Source: a bacterium
Lineage (GTDB): Bacteria; Cyanobacteriota; Vampirovibrionia; Gastranaerophilales; Gastranaerophilaceae
Reading direction: 5' to 3'
Assembly (NCBI GenBank): GCA_017478515.1
Contig: JAFVDH010000043.1
Span: 1 to 33,270 of the forward strand
DNA length: 33,270 nt
Below are positions 12,560-22,391 of this stretch, piece after piece; positions within the stretch are counted from its first letter, which is position 1, and the number at the start of each line of letters is the position of its first letter. Under the pieces are notes generated by a model. The model was not told where the DNA came from, made no database searches, and saw nothing but the letters and a program-made list of their open reading frames with translations. The translations under genes and the position numbers were made by a program.

Positions 12560-14224
12560 TTATTTTTCCAATAAAGCTTTTCTTAATTCAGAATTGTTAA
12601 TGTGAACGCCTAATTGGCCTGCAACATCTTTAACATTTCTAAAATTAGCTCTTTTACCTGCATCTTCAAATGCATCTAAAATACCGTCTAAGTCAGTTCT
12701 TGAAGAACCAATATTATTTATAATTTTTTCAAAACCTTTTTTAACTTTTGGTTCAGTTTTACCTTTTGAACCTGTTAAGAATGAGAAGTTATTTTTTTTG
12801 AAGAAATTTTCTTTAACGTTGTCTTTTAATTTTAATTCAAATCTGTCATCATCTTTATCTTCGCTGTCATAAGTGTAAGATCCTGTAGATGTACCTGATG
12901 TTGTTTTAGTAGTAGTTGGTTCAAGTTCTGAAGAAAATGTTGTTGAAACAGATTTACCTTCTATTTGTTCTAATTCAGCTAATAATTTTTCTTGTTCTTG
13001 TTCTAATTTATCTTCTTTTGATTTTAGAATTGCCATTGTACTTTCATACCAATTTTCTATTTGTTCTAATTCTGCTTTTATTTCAGAATCATCATATTTT
13101 TTATATGCTTCTGATTTTTTGTCTTTATATACCTCAAACATATTACCACTCTCATGAGCACAATCAAGTAGTTCATTCTGTATTGATAATAATTGGTATT
13201 GTATTTCACAACGTCTTATTGCATCTTCTTTTGAAATTGTTGAAGATTGTTTATCATCAGATATGTATTGATTCATAAATTCTTGTGCTTCATATTCTTT
13301 AGATATTAATTCAATTTCTTTAGGCATTATTTCATTTTTTAAAACTTTATTACATTCAGAAGTTATAATACGACGTTTTGTAATATCTGTTGTGCCATCG
13401 CTATTTCTTGTTTCATCAAGTTTAGTATTGAAATCTTCATAAATATCATTACTTTGATGAAATAATTTTGCTTTTTCATCTTGAATATCTTTGAATTTTT
13501 GTATAATTTCATTTTTTAATTCAGGGTCTTCAATATCTTCAATTTTTGCTGAGATTTCTGATAATTGTTCAATATTTGAAAGTATCATTGAAATTTCTAA
13601 TTCAAGGCTTGTTCTCTTGTATTCTAAAGCTATTTCTTGTTTTGTAACATCGTTTAAAGCTCTACTACGATTATTTATTAAGTCCTCAAATGTATATTCG
13701 TCACTACCATTAGCTTTGAAATTTTCTATTTCTTTAGCAAAGTTTTCATTTATTTCTTGAGCTTTTGATTGTAATTCAGCTTTTTGATTATTAACTTCAT
13801 CAAGTTGAGCATAAAGTTTTTCTAATTCAGTATTATATTCAGCAATATATTTACTTGCATTATCGTTATTTTTAACAGTTGTTGTGTTTGTTGTATTATT
13901 TGTTTCAGCAGGAGTTGTTTCTTCTGTTGCTTTTGTTTCTTCAACGTCTTTTGTTTCAGTTACTGCAGAAATTCCTTTTACGAAATCACCTACAAAGTTT
14001 TCTAATGTTTTTACAAAATTATCAACAACACCTTGTTTGCCATTTTCCATTTCTTCTACATATTTATCAAATGATGATGAATTTACTGTTGTTAACACTA
14101 CTTGGTCTACTAATTCAGGTAATTTTACTTCAGGAGTTTTTCCATTAACAGGTGCAAACGGATTTTTTAATTCTCTTTTTGCGATTATTTGAGCTTGTTG
14201 TTCAATATTTGCTGTTACGTTCAT
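12560..14224 (-). CDS. coiled-coil protein, paralogue B (unknown family)
   Basis: A protein of 554 aa, sister of the one at 8955-10460. The first 86 residues are close to identical (VVLTTVNSSSFDKYVEEMEN shared exactly), and the last 75 keep the pattern NNFSFLTG, then GILDAFEDAG, then VAGQLGVHINNSELRKAL. The middle, about 120-430, is a different Glu/Lys/Ile-rich coiled-coil sequence and is longer. There is no signal peptide, membrane segment or known enzyme motif. AAAGGA lies 7 nt before the ATG, a better ribosome binding site than in paralogue A. The upstream duplication supplies the same promoters. A structural, exported or scaffold role is plausible but unproven. Confidence 0.75.
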   Translation of the reverse strand: MNVTANIEQQAQIIAKRELKNPFAPVNGKTPEVKLPELVDQVVLTTVNSSSFDKYVEEMENGKQGVVDNFVKTLENFVGDFVKGISAVTETKDVEETKATEETTPAETNNTTNTTTVKNNDNASKYIAEYNTELEKLYAQLDEVNNQKAELQSKAQEINENFAKEIENFKANGSDEYTFEDLINNRSRALNDVTKQEIALEYKRTSLELEISMILSNIEQLSEISAKIEDIEDPELKNEIIQKFKDIQDEKAKLFHQSNDIYEDFNTKLDETRNSDGTTDITKRRIITSECNKVLKNEIMPKEIELISKEYEAQEFMNQYISDDKQSSTISKEDAIRRCEIQYQLLSIQNELLDCAHESGNMFEVYKDKKSEAYKKYDDSEIKAELEQIENWYESTMAILKSKEDKLEQEQEKLLAELEQIEGKSVSTTFSSELEPTTTKTTSGTSTGSYTYDSEDKDDDRFELKLKDNVKENFFKKNNFSFLTGSKGKTEPKVKKGFEKIINNIGSSRTDLDGILDAFEDAGKRANFRNVKDVAGQLGVHINNSELRKALLEK

Positions 14225-14258
14225 TTTACTGTCCTTTAAAATTTCCCTTACAGAAATT

Positions 14259-14286
14259 TTATCGGCAGAATTCGCTCAAACCTTTA
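14259..14286 (-). promoter_or_regulatory. sigma-28-like promoter, copy B
   Basis: On the coding strand: TAAA (14283-14286), 16 bp, GCCGATAA (14259-14266), the same arrangement as copy A although spacer bases differ. The start of transcription would lie about 30 nt before the ATG at 14224. Confidence 0.7.
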
Positions 14287-14300
14287 CTATCCCTATCACT

Positions 14301-14320
14301 ATCATATCATATCATATCAT
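14301..14320 (-). repeat. (ATGAT)4 pentamer array, copy B
   Basis: Four exact tandem ATCAT units on the + strand, between the two leftward promoters. Confidence 0.9.
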
Positions 14321-14327
14321 ATAGGTG

Positions 14328-14355
14328 ATTATAACTGGGTTTCAGCCATTTTAAA
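14328..14355 (-). promoter_or_regulatory. sigma-70-type promoter, copy B
   Basis: TATAAT on the coding strand (14328-14333) with TTTAAA 16 bp further upstream. The spacer has GGCTGAAACCCA, one base from copies A and C. Confidence 0.6.
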
Positions 14356-14407
14356 ATTCATATTTACAAAACTTTACAAATTTTATTCAAAATCGTCAGA
14401 TGCAGTA

Positions 14408-14562
14408 TTGACAACAGTTTTCAGACTTATAATATTTGTTCACAAAACCCTCTCTTTGGACACTATTTCATGGTTTCAGGTGTATTTACATGATTTTTGA
14501 GAAATTAATGCGTTTATAGCGGGCGGGTTTTTATAAAAACCCGCCCGCTATATTAAATTTTT
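14408..14562 (+). ncRNA. candidate small RNA gene, copy B
   Basis: TTGACA (14408-14413), 16 bp, TAATAT (14430-14435), then about 75 nt of non-coding sequence and a perfect 38-nt GC-rich palindrome (14515-14552) followed by TTAAATTTTT. The promoter boxes are unchanged from copy A. The transcript would run toward the 3' end of the small gene at 14573, so it could also be antisense to that gene's mRNA tail. Confidence 0.5.
14515..14552. terminator. GC-rich perfect hairpin, copy B
   Basis: A 38-nt perfect palindrome, 19 + 19 bases, with core AGCGGGCGGG/CCCGCCCGCT. It begins about 20 nt after the stop codon of the leftward gene at 14573 and lies at the end of the rightward small RNA unit, so it probably acts as a shared bidirectional terminator. 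Confidence 0.65.
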
Positions 14563-14572
14563 AACACAATAT

Positions 14573-14833
14573 CTATTTCCCGCCAAAAAGCTTTTTGAAT
14601 TTATTAAAAATAATCTTTGCTAAATCAGAATCATTTTTTTGCAAAAAAGCCTCTTCGTCTTTATCATCAAAGATACTTTTATCAAATTCCTCTTGGTCTC
14701 TTTCGTCCTCTTCTTCTCTTTCTTCCTGTTGAAAATACCCCGTATTTCCGCCGCTTCCGTCACCTGTTTTTTGTGGCTGCTGTATTGACGGCTGATTAAA
14801 ATTATTGTTTACAGAATTAAAATTAAAACCCAT
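14573..14833 (-). CDS. small acidic protein, unknown function
   Basis: A protein of 86 aa: an Asn/Gln-rich start (MGFNFNSVNNNFNQPS), a Gly-rich link, a run rich in Glu/Asp/Gln (QQEEREEEDERDQEEFDKS), then a basic helical end (AKIIFNKFKKLFGGK). The ATG at 14833 is chosen because AAAGGTG is 6 nt upstream; an in-frame ATG at 14854 lacks this. It lies 67 bp downstream of the Maf gene on the same strand, so they are probably cotranscribed, and upstream of the duplicated module. A remnant of its 3' end survives at 10800-10835. Not recognised. Confidence 0.6.
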   Translation of the reverse strand: MGFNFNSVNNNFNQPSIQQPQKTGDGSGGNTGYFQQEEREEEDERDQEEFDKSIFDDKDEEAFLQKNDSDLAKIIFNKFKKLFGGK

Positions 14834-14899
14834 AAGAACACCTTTTTTCCTCATGGTAAAAATTTAATCAAATTTTTTCATCATTTATAAATATGATTT

Positions 14900-16660
14900 T
14901 TATATTTTTGCCAGTTTATTACTCAAATTATCTATGACTTTCAACGTATCTTCTAAAAACATCTCTATGCTTGCTCTTTTTTGAACTGTATTTTCCTGTG
15001 AAATAAGTTTTGTACATTTCAACATTTCAAACTGCATTATTTGTGATAAAAATATTGTCGATGATATTTTATCCATTATTGTATATGATGAAACATAAAA
15101 CATTCCGTCCTCGATGTCTTTTTCCAACAATGAACTTATATTTGCTCTTATATCAAAGATTTTTTGTTCTTCACTGTTAATAATTTCTTTTGTTTCTTTT
15201 TTAAGCTCAACCGGATTATAAGGGCTGTCATATAATGTTTTGTTTATTATATCTTCTGTCGTTGTATTGTCAAAAGGAGTTTCAAGTCTTGCCATAATAT
15301 CATTTAAACTGTTATTTTCGCAGCCATTGATTAACGCTCCGAAACTCGTTATATTATATACTTTTAGCTGAGGATTTTCTTTTATAAATTTTTCAAACTG
15401 CTTTATAAATATTGCATAATCCTCTCTTGTTTTAACATTTTCACCCGTCACAGATTTTACGAATATCAAATTTTTTTCTGTCGTCGCCGTTTTAACCTTA
15501 TCTTTTTCTATCGTAATATGGCCCTTATAAGACTCTGTCGAATACGGAATATCGCCTTTAAACGCCAAATCAACACCACATAGAATAATATTTTTACAGC
15601 CCAAATTTTTAGCACAGTTAAACGCACTTATAGTAGACGTTCCTGCCATTTCGTATAATTTAACGTATTTATTAATTTCACTTATTTTTACGGATAAATC
15701 AAAATTATTCGGATAATATACAAAACATCTTTTCTTTGGCAAATTATAAACTTCCGGGTCTGATTTTATATCAATAATATAATTCATATCGATAAGTCTT
15801 GGATTATTAGTGTTAAAAGTATGCGTTATATAGTTAGAATCCGTAAACACACCGAAATTCGGAATAACATTATGTTCAAATAAACAATCCAATGACCGAT
15901 TAACCGCAAAAATAATAAATCTATCCGAATATTTTTTAATTAAATCAATATTATCTTTTAAACTGGGCCCTGCTCCGACAATTAACGCTGTTTTTCCATC
16001 AAATTCATTATCTAAAAGACTTATAGGATAAGTTTGCCCGCAATTTTTTACAAAATTTATACTTGAATATACCCAGCTTTGAGAATTCTTTTTTATAGTA
16101 TTTATGTCCGCAATTTTTAACGAACATGTATCATATATCTTTTCGGTAAAATCTCTTATTTCGTCTGCATAAAGCTGTAAATATCGTTTTAAAAATACTA
16201 TTTCTATTTTATCGTTGATAATATATTTTTGGGAAATATAGTTATAAACATCTTTATAAGAAGTAGTCATAAACAATCTTCCGCTTTCAAGGTATTTTGA
16301 ATAGTCAACAATTTCAAAAGCAGTTCTCATAACGTTTATATCAGGCTCTATTAAAACTATTCTGCTTTCATATTTTTCAAAAACATAATCAAGCAAATAT
16401 CCTACACCCAAACCAAATATAATTATAAAATCAAATTTTCCCATACTATTTTTAAGACATGACTGAACATCATAAAAAGCCTCTTCTATAGGATTATCAG
16501 TACTTTCTAAGGGAATGCCGTCTTTCATAAAAATAATATCATCACTCTTAGACTTTAAAATACTTACGTATTCTCGTGCCTCGTCAAACGAAACATCCAC
16601 AAGGCAGTCTGCTAAAGTTTTATTAGATTTTTTTAATGAGTCTATATTTTGGCTAAACAT
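14900..16660 (-). CDS. Maf/DUF115 motility-associated glycosyltransferase-like protein
   Basis: A protein of 586 aa in the MAF_flag10/DUF115 family. Characterised members transfer nonulosonic acids (pseudaminic or legionaminic acid) to flagellin; others are flagellin-independent. The N-terminal third has a Rossmann-like FGLGVGYLLDYV...IEPD (82-106). The core domain shows TALIVGAGPSLKDNIDLIKK (224-243), FAVNRSLDCLFEHNVIPNFG split as FAVNRSLDCL and NVIPNFG, VFTDSN, and AGTSTISAFNCAKNLGCK with IILCGVDLAF (339-367). The C-terminal 150 residues are helical. No sugar-synthesis genes are in the window. Its position beside genes with sigma-28-like promoters supports a motility-related role. It starts after the rpoC2 terminator; no clear promoter was found. 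Confidence 0.85.
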   Translation of the reverse strand: MFSQNIDSLKKSNKTLADCLVDVSFDEAREYVSILKSKSDDIIFMKDGIPLESTDNPIEEAFYDVQSCLKNSMGKFDFIIIFGLGVGYLLDYVFEKYESRIVLIEPDINVMRTAFEIVDYSKYLESGRLFMTTSYKDVYNYISQKYIINDKIEIVFLKRYLQLYADEIRDFTEKIYDTCSLKIADINTIKKNSQSWVYSSINFVKNCGQTYPISLLDNEFDGKTALIVGAGPSLKDNIDLIKKYSDRFIIFAVNRSLDCLFEHNVIPNFGVFTDSNYITHTFNTNNPRLIDMNYIIDIKSDPEVYNLPKKRCFVYYPNNFDLSVKISEINKYVKLYEMAGTSTISAFNCAKNLGCKNIILCGVDLAFKGDIPYSTESYKGHITIEKDKVKTATTEKNLIFVKSVTGENVKTREDYAIFIKQFEKFIKENPQLKVYNITSFGALINGCENNSLNDIMARLETPFDNTTTEDIINKTLYDSPYNPVELKKETKEIINSEEQKIFDIRANISSLLEKDIEDGMFYVSSYTIMDKISSTIFLSQIMQFEMLKCTKLISQENTVQKRASIEMFLEDTLKVIDNLSNKLAKI

Positions 16661-16683
16661 AAGATAAAAATACCAACTAAACA

Positions 16684-16722
16684 GAAAAAAAGCAAGGTTG
16701 AAATTAATCAGCCCTGCTTTTT
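16684..16722 (-). terminator. intrinsic terminator of rpoBC1C2
   Basis: On the - strand, AAAAAGCAGGGCTGA pairs with TTCAACCTTGCTTTTT around an AATTAA-type loop and ends in seven Ts, 18 nt after the rpoC2 stop. The + strand also ends in Ts, so it may act both ways. Confidence 0.8.
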
Positions 16723-16739
16723 CATTTATAAATTAATTA

Positions 16740-19700
16740 CTACTCAATAGTAAAATTAGGAGCACCAAACATACCTTCAATTTCTTCTAAAATTGCAGAA
16801 GGTTTTCTTGCCTGATTACGAGCAGCAGCTCTTCTTTGTGCTTCTTTGTCTTTTTCTTCATTTGCATGAGTCAAATGATGGAATCCTGTACCGGCAGGAA
16901 TTAAACGACCGATAATAACGTTTTCTTTCAAACCTCTTAACAAGTCTTTTTTACCGTCTACAGCAGCCTCTGTAAGAATTCTTGTTGTTTCTTGGAATGA
17001 TGCTGCAGAGATAAATGATTCTGTATTTAACGATGCTTTTGTAATACCTAAAAGCATATATTCGCAAGTTGCTGTTTGTAATCCGTTCGCCGTTGCCTCT
17101 TTGTTTTCTTTTTCAAATGTTTGGATTTCAACAAGTTCACCAGGAAGTAATTTTGTATCACCAGGTTCAAGAACTTTTACTTTCTTAGTCATTTGACGAA
17201 CGATAATTTCAATATGTTTATCGGCAATTTCTACACCTTGTGAACGGTATACACGTTGTACTTCGTCTACAAGATATTGTTGAGCAACTTCAGGGCCGCA
17301 TAATCTCATAACGTCATGAGGATTTAGAGGGCCGCTTGTTAGAGGGTCACCCTTTTTAACTTTTTGTTTATTTTGAACAACTATATTCGCATCTATTGCA
17401 AATTTTATTTCTGTTCTTGTTCCATCTTCTGATTGTAAATACAATCTTGGCATATCGTCATCTGTTTCTATAACAGCCTCTCCGTTATATTCTGCCAAAA
17501 TCGCACTATCTTTAGGTTTTCTTCCCTCAAGAAGTTCTTCTACTCTCGGAAGACCTTGTACGATATCGCCTGTTTTTTGTCTTTCGTACAATAATGTCGC
17601 AAGCATATCGCCTCTTAGTACCAACGAATTTTCTTCAACCAATAATTGTGTACCAGGGCTAATCAAATATGGTCTGCCTTCTCTGATTACTATTTCAGAT
17701 TTTGTTACATCAACTACTTGACCTGAAACAGGAGATTTGTCTCCTCCCTCAGTTAGTAAGTCCTCTAATTTAACCATATCGCCTTTTTTAACGATTGCTT
17801 TTGTTGATACAGGAACTTTTGATTCAAAGTTTTCGCATACTAACAATAATCTTCTTGCATCTTCTTCAGCCTTTTTAATTGATGCAACACCGTCATTAAT
17901 TACCAAAACTTGTGTTTTTGCAACAGGAGTTTTTGGATCAATAACGTCACCGTGGTTTACAAGCAATTCTGTTTGAAGTGATGAATTCAATTTAGCATTG
18001 CCCTCTATTTCACGACGTACGATTAATGTTTCTAATACTACGATTTTCAAATCATTATTTTTATCAAGTTCTACCATACCTTTAAGGTGTGATAAATATC
18101 CTTGCATTTGAAGAACCAAACTTGTTCTTGTTAATGTTGCACCGTCAAGATTTCTTACTCTTGCACCATCTTTGTATTGCAATTGAGTTACAGGAACTAT
18201 ATCAATCAAATCATCTGTTTTATCAAATTTAATTGATACTTCTTGTGGTTTAATTTTAATAACTTGAACAGGTCTTACAAGAATTTGGATAGGTTGGTCT
18301 GTTATATTGTCTTCTTCCAAACTTAACGATGTATCAAGTTCTTCATCCAAATCATCTATATCCAAATCATCCATTTCAGAATCCATTATCGTAACAATAG
18401 AAGTTTCTTTTGCTTTAATACCGTCAGCAATAACAGTTCCTTTTTTGATTACTTCATTTTCTTCAACTTTTAATTCTGAAACACTTGATAATGTATGTAT
18501 TTGACCCGGTCTGATTACAGCCTCATGGATAACATCGTTGTATTCTTTTAATTCAACAATACCATCTAAGTGGCAGTATACGTCTTTTACAATTTCAGTA
18601 CCGGCGGTTACGAAAGTTCCTGATTCTACCATTTTCAAAGATGCATCTTTGCTTAATTGGTGTACTTCTTCAGGAATAAATACTACATCACCTGATTTTG
18701 TAATTATTTGATTTTCATCTACTTCAACGTTAATATATTTAATTTCCCCTGAAGATTCAACAGAGCAGTCGCCGTTAATCAATTCGGCAATAATCATACC
18801 GTTTTCAACAGGAGTATCAACAGGAGCTTTTACAATATATTTTTCGCCTGTTGCTTCAACAGTCCAAAGCTGTTCTTTTTTAGTTTGTTCAAATGTTGCA
18901 TTTGAAGGCATTAATGATGCAATTACGATTGTTAATTCTTTACCTTGAACAATCTTCTTAATTTTTTGACCCTCAAATTTGGTTTCTTCAACAACAAGGT
19001 CTTCTCCGACACGAACTTCACCGCCGTGTTCGCAGATTGTTAATGTTTCGGCAAGTTTTTCGCCCTCTTTCATTTTTTGACCGTCTTTAACAAGCAATTT
19101 TGAACCGCTTGGCAAGTTATAAACGTCACCTCCAAGAACCCATACAATACCTTGTTTGTTGGCTGTTCTTGAAATGTTACCTTGTCTGTCTTTCTTTTCA
19201 TCTGCAATAAAGTCTTTAAATATAACTTCACCTGACAAATCAGATGTAATATCTTTTGTAGCTTTTTCTGTCAAACGAGAACCGTCCCCTTGTGATACAG
19301 GTTCGTATTCAGCCAATTTGAAACCTTTTTCTACTTCCATTCCGTCAGTGAAGAACACTGTTGCACCGGCAGGAATGTGATATTTTGTAGTTCTTTTAGC
19401 TCCTACTATTTCTGCTTCAACTTCGTAGATAGAAAGTTTTACTACATCCCCGTGACGGGTTCTGATTTCTCTTGTTTTAAGCTTACAAGACACTTTACCT
19501 GCTTCTTTAGCCTCAACTGTCTTCATAGCACCCGAACCTTTGAATACACCGCCGGTGTGGAATGTTCTCATTGTCAATTGTGTACCCGGTTCACCGATTG
19601 ATTGTGCTGCTATAATACCGATTGCTTCTCCGACATCTACAAGTTTTTGTGTTGTCATTGCCCAACCGTAGCATTTTTGGCATACACCGTATTCTAATTC

Positions 19701-20585
19701 ACAAGTTAAACCTGAACGAACATCTAATTCTTCAAGATTTAAGTGGCGAATTTTTTCTATATCTTCACGGCCTAAAGTTGTGTTATTTGCTACAAGAAGT
19801 GTTCCGTCAGTATCAACGATATCTTGAGCAATTGTTCTTCCCAATAATCTGTCGATTAGAGGAACAATTATAACACCGCCGTCAGTAATACCTTTTAATT
19901 TAATATGCTTAGTACCATGACAATCAGTATCACGAATAATAACATCTTGAGCAACGTCTACAAGACGTCTTGTTAAGTAACCTGAGTCAGCTGTTTTCAA
20001 CGCAGTATCTACAAGACCTTTTCTTGCACCGTATGATGAAATGATGTATTCTGTACAAGATAGCCCCTCTTTAAAGTTTGCTTTAATAGGCAAGTCGATG
20101 ATTTGACCTTGTGCATCTGCCATCAAACCACGCATACCAACCAATTGTGATACTTGTGATAAGTTACCTCTCGCACCTGAGAATGCCATCATATATACAG
20201 GGTTTAATCTATCGAAGTTTTCTACTACTTGAGCCGTCAATCTTGCTGTTGTTTCAGACCATGTGTCAATTACCTTTGTATATCTTTCTACTTCGGTAAT
20301 TTCACCTTTCAAGTAGCGGGTTGTAGACTTTTCAATTTCTTCTTCTGCCTCTTTTAATAAGTCTTTTTTAGATGCAGGAACTGACAAGTCTGAAATTGAA
20401 ATTGTTACGCCTGATTTTGTTGCGTAATGATAACCTAAGTTTTTCAATGTATTAGCAAGTTCTGCCGCTTTTGCTCCGCCGTATTCAAGATAAATTTGTG
20501 ATAATAGCTTGTTTAATGCTTTTTTATCCATTTGTTTATTAATGAATTCGGGAGCATTTTTTATTTGTGTGTACATATTTTCCAT
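16740..20585 (-). CDS. rpoC2: RNA polymerase beta' subunit, C-terminal part
   Basis: A protein of 1281 aa, the C-terminal half of the split beta' subunit. It opens in the rim-helix/funnel region (YGGAKAAELANTLKNLGYHYATKSGV as YGGAKAAELANTLK...YATKSGV). It carries the second zinc site (C222, C295, C302, C305), the bridge helix/trigger region AIGIIAAQSIGEPGTQLTMR (321-340) and RTFHTGGVF. About 650 residues (345-1000) of repeated barrel-sandwich-like sequence then interrupt the trigger loop, matching cyanobacterial SI3. The loop resumes at GDIVQGLPRVEELLEGRKPK (1006 onward), followed by the usual C-terminal cleft elements (GFHHLTH). It lies 23 bp after rpoC1 in one operon. It acts in the core polymerase. 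Confidence 0.97.
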   Translation of the reverse strand: MENMYTQIKNAPEFINKQMDKKALNKLLSQIYLEYGGAKAAELANTLKNLGYHYATKSGVTISISDLSVPASKKDLLKEAEEEIEKSTTRYLKGEITEVERYTKVIDTWSETTARLTAQVVENFDRLNPVYMMAFSGARGNLSQVSQLVGMRGLMADAQGQIIDLPIKANFKEGLSCTEYIISSYGARKGLVDTALKTADSGYLTRRLVDVAQDVIIRDTDCHGTKHIKLKGITDGGVIIVPLIDRLLGRTIAQDIVDTDGTLLVANNTTLGREDIEKIRHLNLEELDVRSGLTCELEYGVCQKCYGWAMTTQKLVDVGEAIGIIAAQSIGEPGTQLTMRTFHTGGVFKGSGAMKTVEAKEAGKVSCKLKTREIRTRHGDVVKLSIYEVEAEIVGAKRTTKYHIPAGATVFFTDGMEVEKGFKLAEYEPVSQGDGSRLTEKATKDITSDLSGEVIFKDFIADEKKDRQGNISRTANKQGIVWVLGGDVYNLPSGSKLLVKDGQKMKEGEKLAETLTICEHGGEVRVGEDLVVEETKFEGQKIKKIVQGKELTIVIASLMPSNATFEQTKKEQLWTVEATGEKYIVKAPVDTPVENGMIIAELINGDCSVESSGEIKYINVEVDENQIITKSGDVVFIPEEVHQLSKDASLKMVESGTFVTAGTEIVKDVYCHLDGIVELKEYNDVIHEAVIRPGQIHTLSSVSELKVEENEVIKKGTVIADGIKAKETSIVTIMDSEMDDLDIDDLDEELDTSLSLEEDNITDQPIQILVRPVQVIKIKPQEVSIKFDKTDDLIDIVPVTQLQYKDGARVRNLDGATLTRTSLVLQMQGYLSHLKGMVELDKNNDLKIVVLETLIVRREIEGNAKLNSSLQTELLVNHGDVIDPKTPVAKTQVLVINDGVASIKKAEEDARRLLLVCENFESKVPVSTKAIVKKGDMVKLEDLLTEGGDKSPVSGQVVDVTKSEIVIREGRPYLISPGTQLLVEENSLVLRGDMLATLLYERQKTGDIVQGLPRVEELLEGRKPKDSAILAEYNGEAVIETDDDMPRLYLQSEDGTRTEIKFAIDANIVVQNKQKVKKGDPLTSGPLNPHDVMRLCGPEVAQQYLVDEVQRVYRSQGVEIADKHIEIIVRQMTKKVKVLEPGDTKLLPGELVEIQTFEKENKEATANGLQTATCEYMLLGITKASLNTESFISAASFQETTRILTEAAVDGKKDLLRGLKENVIIGRLIPAGTGFHHLTHANEEKDKEAQRRAAARNQARKPSAILEEIEGMFGAPNFTIE

Positions 20586-20608
20586 ATTTTATTATCCTTA
20601 CCTAACTT

Positions 20609-22318
<1,710 letters not shown>

Positions 22319-22345
22319 TTAATTTCTCCTTTATATATTTTTTTC

Positions 22346-22374
22346 GCAAAATGTGAGCAAAGCTCACATTTTGC
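22346..22374 (-). promoter_or_regulatory. perfect intercistronic hairpin between rpoB and rpoC1
   Basis: GCAAAATGTGAGC and GCTCACATTTTGC form a 13-bp perfect stem with a 3-base loop in the 73-bp rpoB-rpoC1 gap. On the mRNA strand no U tract follows (GAAAAAAA instead), so termination is unlikely. An RNase III or stability element that sets the rpoB:rpoC1 ratio is more plausible. Confidence 0.6.
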
Positions 22375-22391
22375 ACTTAATTATTCATTGA

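Larger units (their letters stand above)
14225..14592. repeat. upstream duplication, copy B
   Basis: Partner of 10461-10828, covering the whole gap between paralogue B and the small gene at 14573 and running into that gene's last codons. Differences from copy A are mostly single substitutions, a few of them in promoter spacers. The GC-rich hairpin here is longer and perfect. Confidence 0.9.

Noticed and set aside
13879..14192. + strand reading frames of 89 and 102 codons opposite paralogue B
   Set aside because: They are Leu- or Ser/Val-rich shadows of the Glu/Lys/Thr-rich coding strand, overlap each other and lack ribosome binding sites.
22346..22374. CRP/cAMP receptor site in the rpoB-rpoC1 gap
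   Set aside because: The half-sites TGTGA and TCACA are present, but they are 7 bp apart instead of 6 and lie inside an operon with no promoter beside them. A hairpin role explains the symmetry better.
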